Shown here: piece by piece, positions 1 to 6,400 of the stretch
How positions within the stretch are numbered: position 1 is the stretch's first letter
Layout of the letters: every line of letters starts with the position of its first letter
Assembly: GCA_041497995.1 (NCBI GenBank)
Contig: JBGQHM010000382.1
Location: 1 to 6,575 of the forward strand
DNA: 6,575 bases
Source: DATKMS01 sp041497995
Lineage (GTDB): Bacteria; Desulfobacterota; Binatia; HRBIN30
Direction: 5' to 3'
Position numbers and translations under genes: made by a program
Notes under the pieces: model-generated
Databases searched by the model: none
What the model was told of the DNA's origin: nothing
What the model saw: the letters and a program-made list of their open reading frames with translations, nothing else

Positions 1-1430
1 ACGTCCTGCAGGAAATCGAGGTACTGTTTGCGCGTATCGTCCGGCAGCTCGGCCTCCTTGGTCATGTTGATGAGGGCTTCCCGTACGGTGATCGGGTTGA
101 TGCAGTTGCCGGAGACGTTGTCGGAGAGCGCGTTGTCGAGTGCCTTCATGATGAAGCGCGTGGAGATGCCGCTCATCCCTTCGCGCTTGGTATCGTCGCG
201 TAGTTCATGCACGTCGATCTTCTTGGTCTTGCCCTTCTCGACGACCTCCTCGCCGTTGTACAGCTTGAGCTTGGTCATCAGGTCGCACTTGGTCGTCGGC
301 TCGAGACGCGACAGGATTGCAAACATCGAAGCGAACTCGAGAGTGTGCGGCGCGACGTGGGCACGGAAGTCCGAGTGGCGGATGATCTTCTGGTAGATCT
401 TCACCTCTTCGGAGAGCCGCAGGTTGTACGGCACCTTCACCACGACGATGCGGTCGAGGATCGCCTCGTTGGTGTGATCGGCCTTGAACTTCTGCCACTC
501 GGCTTCATTCGAGTGCGCGACAATGACCGTGTCGACGTACACCATGCCGTGGCGGCCCGGCGCCGGGATCACCTTCTCCTGGGTGGCGGTGATCATGGCG
601 TGCAAGTACTCGGTCTCGTTCTTGAAGACTTCGATGAACTCCACCATGCCGCGGTTGCCGACGTTGAGTGCGCCGTTGAGGTCGAGGACGCGCGGATCGC
701 CCTCCGAGTAAATGTCGAGCTTGGAGATGTCCTCACTACCGATGAGTACTGAGGTGTCCTGGTTGTTCGGGTCGACCGGCGGTACGACGCCGATGCCGGC
801 GCGATTGCGCTTCGAGAAGCCCAGAGTGACGACCGGCACTTCCTCGTAGCGTCCGCTGAACTCTTCCTTCAGGCGGAAGCGGCAGACCGGGCAGAGGTCA
901 CCCTCGATGTGCACCCCGAGCATTTTCTCGAACTCACGGCGTAGGTGCCGCGGGATGAGGTGCAGCGGCTCCTCGTTCATCGGACAGCCCTCGATCCCGT
1001 AAAACGGCAGGCTCTCCTCCAACCCGTGCTGCAGCCGCTCGACGAGTGAGCTCTTCCCCGAGCCGACGGGGCCCATGAGGTAGAGCACCTGGCGACTCTC
1101 TTCGCCCTTCAGCGCCGCTGAGTGGAAGTAGCGCGCAATCTGCGCCACGACCTTCTCGATGCCGAAGAACTCATCCGAGAAGAATCCGTAGACCTTAACG
1201 GATTCGTCTTTGAAGAGCCGCTTGACGCGCGCGTCGTCCGACTCGTTGATATCGTGGACGCCCGGCCGCAAGATGACGTCATGCATACGGGCGTGGGAAA
1301 GCTTCGAGAGGGTCGGTTCCTCCTTGACGCGGTCGAGATACTCGAGAAACGTGCCGTGCCAGCTCTGTGACTCCCTGGTCGCCCGATCCTCTTGGATCAG
1401 CTTTTCAAACGTGGCCCTGTCTTGTTCCAT
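1..1430 (-). CDS. prkA: PrkA-family serine protein kinase, 3' end missing (runs off left edge)
   Basis: PrkA (YeaG in E. coli) is a cytoplasmic AAA-type ATPase joined to a C-terminal kinase-like domain; it is linked to starvation and sporulation-type responses. I translated this stretch by hand: 476 codons are open from the ATG at 1430 to the window edge, against about 640 residues for the family, so the C-terminal kinase region lies outside. The Walker A loop GPVGSGKSS is at residues 120-128. Further family-like stretches read DPNNQDTSVLIGS, NRGMVEFIEVFKN, ITATQEK, VAHSNEAEW and EGMSGISTRF. Residues 149 (in CPMNEEPLHL) and 180/183 (in GDLCPVCRF) are cysteines; I recall this insert from Bacillus-type PrkA, while E. 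coli YeaG lacks it. An AAAGGAG ribosome binding site lies 7 bases before the ATG. In many bacteria prkA is followed by yeaH-like and spoVR-like genes; those would lie to the left, unseen. Identity is secure; the substrate is unknown. Confidence 0.95.
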   Translation of the reverse strand, partial: MEQDRATFEKLIQEDRATRESQSWHGTFLEYLDRVKEEPTLSKLSHARMHDVILRPGVHDINESDDARVKRLFKDESVKVYGFFSDEFFGIEKVVAQIARYFHSAALKGEESRQVLYLMGPVGSGKSSLVERLQHGLEESLPFYGIEGCPMNEEPLHLIPRHLRREFEKMLGVHIEGDLCPVCRFRLKEEFSGRYEEVPVVTLGFSKRNRAGIGVVPPVDPNNQDTSVLIGSEDISKLDIYSEGDPRVLDLNGALNVGNRGMVEFIEVFKNETEYLHAMITATQEKVIPAPGRHGMVYVDTVIVAHSNEAEWQKFKADHTNEAILDRIVVVKVPYNLRLSEEVKIYQKIIRHSDFRAHVAPHTLEFASMFAILSRLEPTTKCDLMTKLKLYNGEEVVEKGKTKKIDVHELRDDTKREGMSGISTRFIMKALDNALSDNVSGNCINPITVREALINMTKEAELPDDTRKQYLDFLQD

Positions 1431-1437
1431 GACCCGC

Positions 1438-1444
1438 TCCTTTG
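1438..1444 (-). promoter_or_regulatory. Ribosome binding site of prkA
   Basis: On the minus strand AAAGGAG precedes the ATG at 1430 with 7 bases between them. This fixes the prkA start; the protein from there begins MEQDRATFEKLIQEDR. Confidence 0.75.
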
Positions 1445-1827
1445 GCGATAAGCCGTCCCGCCTACCCCGCTGTCAACGCCGCCACCTGCCCCTACGTCAT
1501 TGGATGTTCACCGGGTCGATTGTATTCAGCGCGCTCAAACTGGGACGACCATCGCCCCAGCGTGAATGGACGTTGTTGGGTGAATCGCGAAAGAGGAGAT
1601 CGACGCGTTCGAGAAGATGACGCTTGCAGAGCGACGGTGTAACGACAGCTCACTGCGCTCCCTTCCCTAGGATGAACATCACTACCCAAAAAAATCGTAA
1701 CACCGGGACACCCATGGGTCAAGAAATTTCCGTGCACGAGCCACGCCGACGATGCCCGTCGCGGCCAGCGTGACATGGACACAGGGGGCAGCTAAGGTGT
1801 CGCCTAAACACCGGAGTTCCTCGATGC

Positions 1828-1832
1828 GGAGG
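1828..1832 (+). promoter_or_regulatory. Ribosome binding site of universal stress gene
   Basis: A perfect GGAGG lies 5 bases upstream of the ATG at 1838. It favours this start over the in-frame Met4 codon at 1847. Confidence 0.75.
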
Positions 1833-1837
1833 CAGAA

Positions 1838-2281
1838 ATGAGCCCGATGCCAGCTGCATCGCCCCAGGCCCTCCTGGTCGCGATCGATTTCTCACACAGC
1901 GCCGTTCACGCGCTCGACCTGGCTCTGAAGTGGTATCCCGGCAGTGAGATCACGGCCCTGCACGTCGTCGACACCGCGTTCATCGAGCGGGCCGTAGCGG
2001 CCGGACTTGGCACCCGCGACGACATCGTCGCCAAGCTCCGCGCGCGGGCCGGCGAAGAGTTCGGGTGGTTGACGCAGGACAAGGGTGCCGACCGCTTCGA
2101 TCCCATGATCGTGGAGGGCGTGCCGTTCATCGAGATCGTGAAGATCGCCAAGGACCTCGATGCGGACCTTCTCTTGATGGGCAGTCACCACACCGGCGCC
2201 CGCCTCGATGAGCTGCTATTCGGCAGCACTGCCGAGAAAGTGCTGCGCGCCTGCCCGTGTCCCGTACTGTGCGTGCCGTAG
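1838..2281 (+). CDS. Universal stress protein (UspA family), single domain
   Basis: A 147-residue cytoplasmic protein of usual length for one Usp domain. These proteins accumulate under starvation, oxidative or respiratory stress, and many bind ATP. The fold is readable: strand ALLVAIDFSHSA (residues 11-22, with the nucleotide-site Asp at 17), helix ALDLALKW, strand ITALHVVD (38-45), then ADLLLMGSHHTG (109-120) and FGSTAEKVLRACPCPVLCVP (128-147). The usual ATP-loop pattern G-2x-G-9x-G(S/T) is altered: the second glycine is His118, and there is one residue more between Gly115 and Gly129-Ser130, so ATP binding is uncertain. Three cysteines (139, 141, 145) crowd the C-terminus. The start is chosen by GGAGG at 1828-1832, 5 bases before the ATG, and by an in-frame stop at 1805-1807. 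The next gene is on the same strand 93 bases downstream. Family assignment is firm; the specific role is not known. Confidence 0.93.
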   Translation: MSPMPAASPQALLVAIDFSHSAVHALDLALKWYPGSEITALHVVDTAFIERAVAAGLGTRDDIVAKLRARAGEEFGWLTQDKGADRFDPMIVEGVPFIEIVKIAKDLDADLLLMGSHHTGARLDELLFGSTAEKVLRACPCPVLCVP

Positions 2282-2362
2282 GCAACGCGGCATGGACCCC
2301 TTCAGTCGGCACTCGAAGCCTGTTAGATGGGTGGGACCTAATCCAGATTGAGTTCATGTTGT

Positions 2363-2367
2363 GGAGG
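2363..2367 (+). promoter_or_regulatory. Ribosome binding site deciding the start of the ferritin-like gene
   Basis: GGAGG lies 7 bases before the ATG at 2375. It decides against the in-frame TTG at 2348, which lies upstream of the site and would place the Shine-Dalgarno sequence inside the gene. A second ATG follows directly at 2378 and could also be used. Confidence 0.75.
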
Positions 2368-2374
2368 ATTGCTG

Positions 2375-3202
2375 ATGATGGGGACACCAGTTGTCGGGAG
2401 CGAAGCACACAAGGAGCTTTTTTGCCGCTCATTCATCGACACACACGACCCGTACGATCCGGCGCAGCTTCCGTTCCCTGACATCGAACCTGACAGCCGG
2501 GCTCGCCTGCTCAGCCTGCCGATCTGGGATGAAGCCGTGAACACGGAACGTGAGACAGCGAGGAAGGTCGCGCGGATGACCGATGCGGAGCCCGATCCGC
2601 TGGTGCGTGAGGCGATTGCGTTGCAGGGCTTCGAGGAGCACCGGCATGCGGCGTTGCTTGATCGCTTGACGCAGCGATACGAGATTCCCGTGACGCATCG
2701 CTCCGACACCTCCACCCCCGAGGACGCGTCGTGGGAGTTCATCCGCACCGAATACGGCGAGTGTTTCGATGCGTTCTTCGCCTTCGGCCTGTTCGCCATT
2801 GCCCGCGAGTCCGGGTTCTTTCCGCCGTCGCTGGTGACGCTCTTCGACTCCGTCATGCAGGAAGAGGCACGCCACATCCTGTTCTTCGTGAATTGGATGG
2901 CGTATCGGCGCGCCCACCTGTCCGCGGACGTGCGGTCACTCATGGATATCCGCCGTGCCTACGCCGTCGCGTTGCAGATGCTGAGCCGTGTGCGGACCGC
3001 GTTCGATCTCGGCGGCGTGAGCGAGCAGGACAACTTCACGATGATCAGCCACGACGCCATCGGCGACTTCTCGATCCGTTCGTTTCTCGAGACGTGTCTG
3101 CGCGAAAACGAGCGCCGGCTGGGGCTCTACGACCCGGGTCTGCTGCGGCCGCGCTTTGCACCGCGCTTGGCGAAGGTGGCGCTGCGCTTCATCAGATCGT
3201 GA
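2375..3202 (+). CDS. Ferritin-like di-iron protein of unknown function
   Basis: A 275-residue soluble protein with no signal peptide. It shows the pattern of a four-helix di-iron carboxylate site: the motif EExRH occurs twice, at residues 87-91 (EEHRH) and 163-167 (EEARH), giving E88xxH91 and E164xxH167. Glu58 lies 30 residues before the first motif. Glu129 (or Glu126/Glu121) lies about 35 before the second. This matches the E...ExxH...E...ExxH spacing of ferritin-like and ribonucleotide-reductase-R2-like folds. Helix-like stretches run between them (FDAFFAFGLFAIARES, HILFFVNWMAYRRAH). The C-terminal ~90 residues are basic (LLRPRFAPRLAKVALRFIRS) and I recognise no domain there. Such proteins may oxidise iron, handle peroxide or hydroxylate or desaturate a substrate; the sequence does not tell which. 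The gene lies 93 bases after the universal stress gene on the same strand with no terminator seen between, so co-transcription is possible. It converges on clpB. Confidence 0.82.
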   Translation: MMGTPVVGSEAHKELFCRSFIDTHDPYDPAQLPFPDIEPDSRARLLSLPIWDEAVNTERETARKVARMTDAEPDPLVREAIALQGFEEHRHAALLDRLTQRYEIPVTHRSDTSTPEDASWEFIRTEYGECFDAFFAFGLFAIARESGFFPPSLVTLFDSVMQEEARHILFFVNWMAYRRAHLSADVRSLMDIRRAYAVALQMLSRVRTAFDLGGVSEQDNFTMISHDAIGDFSIRSFLETCLRENERRLGLYDPGLLRPRFAPRLAKVALRFIRS

Positions 3203-3214
3203 GCACAGTGCAGC

Positions 3215-3234
3215 GCCCCCGCACCTGAAGGGGC
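3215..3234. terminator. Weak hairpin between convergent ferritin-like gene and clpB
   Basis: GCCCC (3215-3219) and GGGGC (3230-3234) can pair as a 5-bp GC stem with a 10-base loop in the 32-base gap between two convergent stop codons. There is no T run on either side, so it is at best a weak bidirectional terminator. Confidence 0.3.
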
Positions 3235-5856
3235 TTACGCCGCTTCTGCCAACGGCGAGCTGGTAAACGTCAACCCGTCTCCGCGGTAGTCGATGACCAG
3301 ACGGCTGCTGTCGTGCACCTCACCGGCAAGCAGCTTGCGACCGAGCGCGGTCTCCAACTCCTTCTGCAGCAGACGCTTGAGGGGTCGCGCACCGTACACC
3401 GGGTCGTAGCCGGCGCGGGCGAAGTGATCGAGCGCTGCATCGGTCAACTCGATCTCAATCTTGCGCTCCGCCAAGCGCACCCGTAGGCGCTGCAGCTGAA
3501 TCGAGACGATCTGCTTGAGTTGCGCCTGCGTGAGGCTGTGGAACACCACCACCTCGTCGACCCGGTTCAGGAACTCCGGCCGAAAGTGCTCGCGCAGCGC
3601 TTCCAGCACCTCCTCCTTCATCCGCTCATACGCCTCGGGGCGCTCGCCACCGTGGTGGCTGAGAATGATCTGGCTCCCGATGTTCGACGTCATGATCACG
3701 ACGGTGTTCTTGAAATCGACCGTGCGGCCATGGCCATCAGTGAGGCGCCCGTCGTCGAGAATCTGCAGCATCACGTTGAAGACATCGTGATGTGCCTTCT
3801 CGATCTCGTCGAACAGGACAACGGAATACGGACGGCGGCGTACCGCTTCGGTGAGCTGCCCACCTTCCTCGTAGCCGACGTAGCCCGGCGGCGCGCCGAT
3901 CAATCGGGCCACGGTATGCTTCTCCATGTACTCGGACATGTCGATGCGCACCACCGACCCCTCATCGTCGAACAAGAACTCGGCGAGCGCGCGACCGAGC
4001 TCGGTCTTTCCCACGCCGGTGGGCCCCAGGAAGATGAACGAACCGATCGGCCGGTTGGGATCCTTGATTCCGGCCCGCGCCCGAATGACCGCATCGGCCA
4101 CGGCGGTCACCGCTTCGTCCTGTCCGATGACACGCTTGTGCAGATGCTCTTCGAGGTGGAGCAGCTTCTGTAGCTCACCTTCTAGGAGCTTGGTCACCGG
4201 GATGTGGGTCCAGCGCGCGACGACCCCGGCAACGTCATCCTCGTCGACCTCCTCTTTGATGAGCCGCGTCGCCCCCTCCTTCTTCGTGAGTTGTTCCTCT
4301 TCGGCGGCCAGCTCGCGTTCGAGCTGCGCGAGCGTACCGTACTTCAGCTCGGCGACGCGGTTCAGGTCGTACTGTCGTTCGGCCTTTTCAATTTCGACTT
4401 TCGTCTCCTCGATACGCCGCCGCAGCTCGCGGAGTCGGCTGATAGCGCTCTTCTCCACCTCCCACCGCGCGCGCATGGCATCGGCCTCAGAGCGCAGCTC
4501 GCTGAGCTCCTTCTCGAGCTTCTCCAGGCGGTTGCGCGAGGCTTTGTCGGTCTCCTTCTTCAACGCCTCGCGTTCGATCTCCAACTGCATGACGCGGCGC
4601 GATACTTCGTCGAGCGCGCTCGGCATGGAATCGATCTCCGTGCGGAGCTTGGCCGCTGCTTCGTCGACGAGGTCAATGGCCTTGTCTGGCAGGAACCGAT
4701 CGGGGATGTAGCGTTGCGACAGCACCGCCGCGGTGACCAAGGCGCTGTCTTTGATGCGCACCCCGTGGTGGACTTCGTAGCGCTCGCGCAGGCCGCGAAG
4801 GATGGAAATCGTGTCCTCCACAGACGGCTGATCGACGACCACCGGCTGGAAGCGCCGCTCCAGGGCGGCGTCCTTCTCGATATGCTTACGGTACTCATCA
4901 AGGGTCGTCGCCCCGATGCAATGCAGTTCTCCGCGCGCCAGCATCGGCTTGAGGAGGTTGCTCGCGTCCATCGCCCCTTCCGCTGCGCCGGCACCAACGA
5001 CGGTATGCAGCTCATCGATGAAGAGGATCACTTCACCGCCGGCGTCTTGGACCTCTTTCAGCACAGCCTTCAAGCGCTCCTCGAACTCGCCACGAAACTT
5101 TGCACCGGCGATCAACGCCCCCATATCGAGCGCAACGACACGACGGTCCTTCAAGCCTTCGGGCACGTCCTTGCGAACAATGCGTTGCGCGAGCCCCTCG
5201 ACGATTGCGGTCTTCCCCACGCCGGGCTCACCGATAAGCACCGGATTGTTCTTCGTACGGCGCGACAGCACCTGGATGACGCGGCGAATCTCCTCGTCAC
5301 GTCCGATGACCGGGTCGAGCTTGCCCTGTGCTGCGAGTTTGGTGAGATCGCGTCCATACTTTTCCAGGGACTGGTAGGTCGCTTCCGGTGTCGGGCTGGT
5401 GACCCGTTGACCGCCACGGATCTTTTGCAGCGCGCTCATGAGTGCGTCACGCGTGATGCCCTGCTCGCGCAGCAGCTTACCGGCGCCGGTGCGGTCATTT
5501 GCCATAGCGAGCAGCAGATGCTCGATGCTGACGTACTCATCCTTCAGCGTGCCGGCCTCGTCTTCGGCGCTAGTCAACACGCGGTTGAGGCGTGGGGTGA
5601 CATACAGTTGCTCGGGTGTCCCGGCGGGTCCAGACACTTGCGGGAGTCGGTCCAGGTCTTGGGCGACACGTTGCTTGAGCACCGCAAGGTTGGCGCCCGC
5701 GGCCTCCAGCACCGCAGGCGCGAGCCCGTCCGCTTGCTGCAATGTGGCAAGCAAGAGGTGTTCGACATCAACGCCTTGATGGTTGCGGCGTGTGGCTAGC
5801 GACTGCGCCTCGCGCAATGCTTCTTGAGATTTTTCAGTGAACCGATCGATGTTCAT
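3235..5856 (-). CDS. clpB: ATP-dependent disaggregase ClpB (Hsp100)
   Basis: ClpB is a cytoplasmic hexameric AAA+ machine that, with DnaK-DnaJ-GrpE, pulls polypeptides out of aggregates after heat or other stress. At 873 residues it is full length. The Clp N-terminal domain spans about 1-145 (MNIDRFTEKSQEALREA onward). NBD1 has Walker A GEPGVGKT (209-216), pore loop AGAKFRGEFE (250-259, Phe254 where E. coli has Tyr), Walker B VILFIDE (276-282) and the arginine-finger segment ALERRF (331-336). The coiled-coil middle domain spans about 410-540 and contains QYDLNRVAELKYG; it separates ClpB from ClpA and ClpC. NBD2 has Walker A GPTGVGKTE (611-619), pore segment GYVGYEEGG (658-666), Walker B VVLFDEIEKAH (679-689), sensor-1 TSN (723-725) and sensor-2 GARPLKR (822-828). 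I see no IGF/L ClpP-binding loop. A GGAGG precedes the ATG by 4 bases. I find neither a CIRCE element nor a clear sigma-32 promoter upstream. An ATG codon at residue 140 could give a short form like that of E. coli, but no good binding site precedes it. Confidence 0.98.
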   Translation of the reverse strand: MNIDRFTEKSQEALREAQSLATRRNHQGVDVEHLLLATLQQADGLAPAVLEAAGANLAVLKQRVAQDLDRLPQVSGPAGTPEQLYVTPRLNRVLTSAEDEAGTLKDEYVSIEHLLLAMANDRTGAGKLLREQGITRDALMSALQKIRGGQRVTSPTPEATYQSLEKYGRDLTKLAAQGKLDPVIGRDEEIRRVIQVLSRRTKNNPVLIGEPGVGKTAIVEGLAQRIVRKDVPEGLKDRRVVALDMGALIAGAKFRGEFEERLKAVLKEVQDAGGEVILFIDELHTVVGAGAAEGAMDASNLLKPMLARGELHCIGATTLDEYRKHIEKDAALERRFQPVVVDQPSVEDTISILRGLRERYEVHHGVRIKDSALVTAAVLSQRYIPDRFLPDKAIDLVDEAAAKLRTEIDSMPSALDEVSRRVMQLEIEREALKKETDKASRNRLEKLEKELSELRSEADAMRARWEVEKSAISRLRELRRRIEETKVEIEKAERQYDLNRVAELKYGTLAQLERELAAEEEQLTKKEGATRLIKEEVDEDDVAGVVARWTHIPVTKLLEGELQKLLHLEEHLHKRVIGQDEAVTAVADAVIRARAGIKDPNRPIGSFIFLGPTGVGKTELGRALAEFLFDDEGSVVRIDMSEYMEKHTVARLIGAPPGYVGYEEGGQLTEAVRRRPYSVVLFDEIEKAHHDVFNVMLQILDDGRLTDGHGRTVDFKNTVVIMTSNIGSQIILSHHGGERPEAYERMKEEVLEALREHFRPEFLNRVDEVVVFHSLTQAQLKQIVSIQLQRLRVRLAERKIEIELTDAALDHFARAGYDPVYGARPLKRLLQKELETALGRKLLAGEVHDSSRLVIDYRGDGLTFTSSPLAEAA

Positions 5857-5860
5857 GGAC

Positions 5861-5865
5861 CCTCC
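5861..5865 (-). promoter_or_regulatory. Ribosome binding site of clpB
   Basis: On the minus strand GGAGG precedes the clpB ATG by 4 bases, slightly closer than usual. The N-terminus MNIDRFTEKSQEAL matches where ClpB proteins normally begin, so the start is secure. Confidence 0.7.
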
Positions 5866-5914
5866 GATTCGGTTCGAGGGTAACCATCAATCGCGCAAAC
5901 GCAAGCGACGTGCC

Positions 5915-5932
5915 GGCAGGCCGAAGCCCGCC
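5915..5932 (-). promoter_or_regulatory. UUCG-tetraloop hairpin in the clpB leader
   Basis: Read on the minus strand, GGCGGGC-TTCG-GCCTGCC forms a 7-bp stem (one G-U pair) closed by a cUUCGg tetraloop, an unusually stable RNA loop. It sits about 60-75 bases upstream of the clpB start codon. No T run follows it, so it is not a standard terminator. On the plus strand the same stem has an A-C mismatch and a CGAA loop, so it is better formed in clpB-sense RNA. A function is inference: it only matters if transcription of clpB starts further upstream. Confidence 0.45.
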
Positions 5933-5937
5933 TTACA

Positions 5938-5967
5938 TTGACAACTCCGAGGTGCGACGGCTAGCTT
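5938..5967 (+). promoter_or_regulatory. Candidate housekeeping promoter for the zf-TFIIB gene
   Basis: A perfect TTGACA (5938-5943) is followed after 18 bases by TAGCTT (5962-5967), which matches the -10 consensus at three of six positions including the first T-A and last T. Transcription would begin near 5974, about 45 bases before the ATG at 6018. The strong -35 and poor -10 fit a promoter that may need an activator, but the match could be chance. Confidence 0.4.
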
Positions 5968-5972
5968 AGGTG

Positions 5973-5986
5973 ACCGTGCGTACGGT
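5973..5986. repeat. Short dyad ACCGT-N4-ACGGT at the predicted transcription start
   Basis: ACCGT (5973-5977) and ACGGT (5982-5986) form an inverted repeat with a 4-base centre, placed where the candidate promoter for the zf-TFIIB gene would start transcription. It could be an operator half-site pair, a 5' RNA hairpin, or coincidence; five-base arms are common in GC-rich DNA. Confidence 0.25.
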
Positions 5987-6003
5987 GCGCCGGCGCTCAG
6001 ATC

Positions 6004-6009
6004 GGGAGG
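6004..6009 (+). promoter_or_regulatory. Ribosome binding site of the zf-TFIIB gene
   Basis: GGGAGG lies 8 bases upstream of the ATG at 6018 and decides the start against the upstream GTG at 5970. A second ATG two codons later (6024) is also possible but further from the site. Confidence 0.65.
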
Positions 6010-6017
6010 CCAAGACC

Positions 6018-6359
6018 ATGGCGATGGAGGAGAAGGACCGCTTCGGGAACAAGCTGCGCGACGCGGAACGCGGGAGCGAGGATCAGTACTTCGCGGAGCG
6101 TGACCGCGAGCTCGTCGAGCGTTTGCGGCAGGCAAAGGAGGGGGAACCGGCCGCTCCGCCGAAGCAAGCCGCGCAGGTGCACTGCCCCAAATGCGGCGCG
6201 CAGTTGGTATCCCACACGTTCCACGACGTGTCGGTGGAGGAGTGTCCGAGCTGTCATGGCATGTGGCTAGATGCCGGCGAGCTCGAAGAGCTGGCACGCT
6301 GGGAAAACGCCGGCTGGGTCGCCCGCTGGCTGCGTTCGGAGTTTCGGCGGAAGGAGTAG
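6018..6359 (+). CDS. Small zinc-ribbon protein (zf-TFIIB family)
   Basis: A 113-residue cytoplasmic protein of unknown function with one zf-TFIIB-type zinc ribbon. Cys56-x2-Cys59 (VHCPKCGAQL) and Cys76-x2-Cys79 (ECPSCHGMWLDAGELEEL) form the expected four-cysteine site, and the C-terminal half shows the family signature CxxCxGxWLDxGELE. The first 45 residues are highly charged and probably helical (EEKDRFGNKLRDAERGSEDQ onward). From memory, similar N-terminal stretches occur in other bacterial zf-TFIIB proteins. The short tail WENAGWVARWLRSEFRRKE is aromatic and basic. The ATG at 6018 is chosen because GGGAGG lies 8 bases upstream. A GTG at 5970 in the same frame lacks a comparable site and overlaps the predicted transcription start. 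The gene is divergent from clpB by 161 bases and ends 41 bases before a terminator hairpin, so it is probably monocistronic. Binding partner unknown. Confidence 0.88.
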   Translation: MAMEEKDRFGNKLRDAERGSEDQYFAERDRELVERLRQAKEGEPAAPPKQAAQVHCPKCGAQLVSHTFHDVSVEECPSCHGMWLDAGELEELARWENAGWVARWLRSEFRRKE

Positions 6360-6400
6360 TCGCGCCGCCCTCGCAGTTGTGAAGCGCCTCGCAGCGCAAA

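Larger units (their letters stand above)
1431..1837. other. Intergenic region between divergent prkA and universal stress gene
   Basis: This 407-base gap must hold the promoters of both flanking genes. I found no tRNA, convincing small gene or sigma-54 box (TGGCAC-N5-TTGC) for prkA. On the minus strand TACAAT (1524-1519) resembles a -10 box, but no good -35 sits 16-18 bases upstream of it. Around 1676-1735 the sequence is clearly more A/T-rich than its surroundings and includes a run of seven A (1687-1693), as promoter regions often are. GGTGT (1796-1800) and ACACC (1808-1812) form a short inverted repeat about 25 bases before the stress gene; this may be chance. The short open frames here have no recognisable content. 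Confidence 0.5.

Noticed and set aside
207..752. Open frame of 181 codons on the plus strand
   Set aside because: Antisense to prkA, with a repetitive Asp-Val-His-Leu composition and no domain; a shadow of the GC-rich kinase gene.
1519..1524. TACAAT on the minus strand as the prkA -10 box
   Set aside because: No acceptable -35 lies 16-18 bases upstream; a lone hexamer match is too weak to call a promoter.
1678..1740. T7 run on the minus strand (1693-1687) as a terminator, with the CCCATGGG palindrome nearby
   Set aside because: No stable hairpin ends directly before the T run on the minus strand; the short palindrome is about 20 bases away and there is no minus-strand gene ending there.
1442..1782. 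Short open frames in the prkA-usp gap (66 codons plus at 1442, 96 codons minus at 1492-1782)
   Set aside because: Neither has a convincing ribosome binding site, a recognisable domain or the codon bias of the neighbours; they cross the region that must hold the promoters.
2338..3228. Open frames on both strands overlapping the ferritin-like gene (minus 2338-2943 and 2429-2917, plus 2731-3228)
   Set aside because: They have Arg- or Ser-rich composition and no motif. The plus 2375-3202 frame carries the paired EExRH motifs and a GGAGG-led start.
4204..5799. Long open frame of 531 codons on the plus strand
   Set aside because: It lies entirely antisense to clpB, whose full domain structure is unambiguous. 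Its product is a leucine- and arginine-rich composition typical of the opposite strand of a GC-rich gene, with no recognisable domain.
5857..6017. CIRCE element or sigma-32 promoter expected before clpB
   Set aside because: I looked for TTAGCACTC-N9-GAGTGCTAA and for CTTGAA with a CCCCAT-type -10 at the right spacing on the minus strand and found neither.
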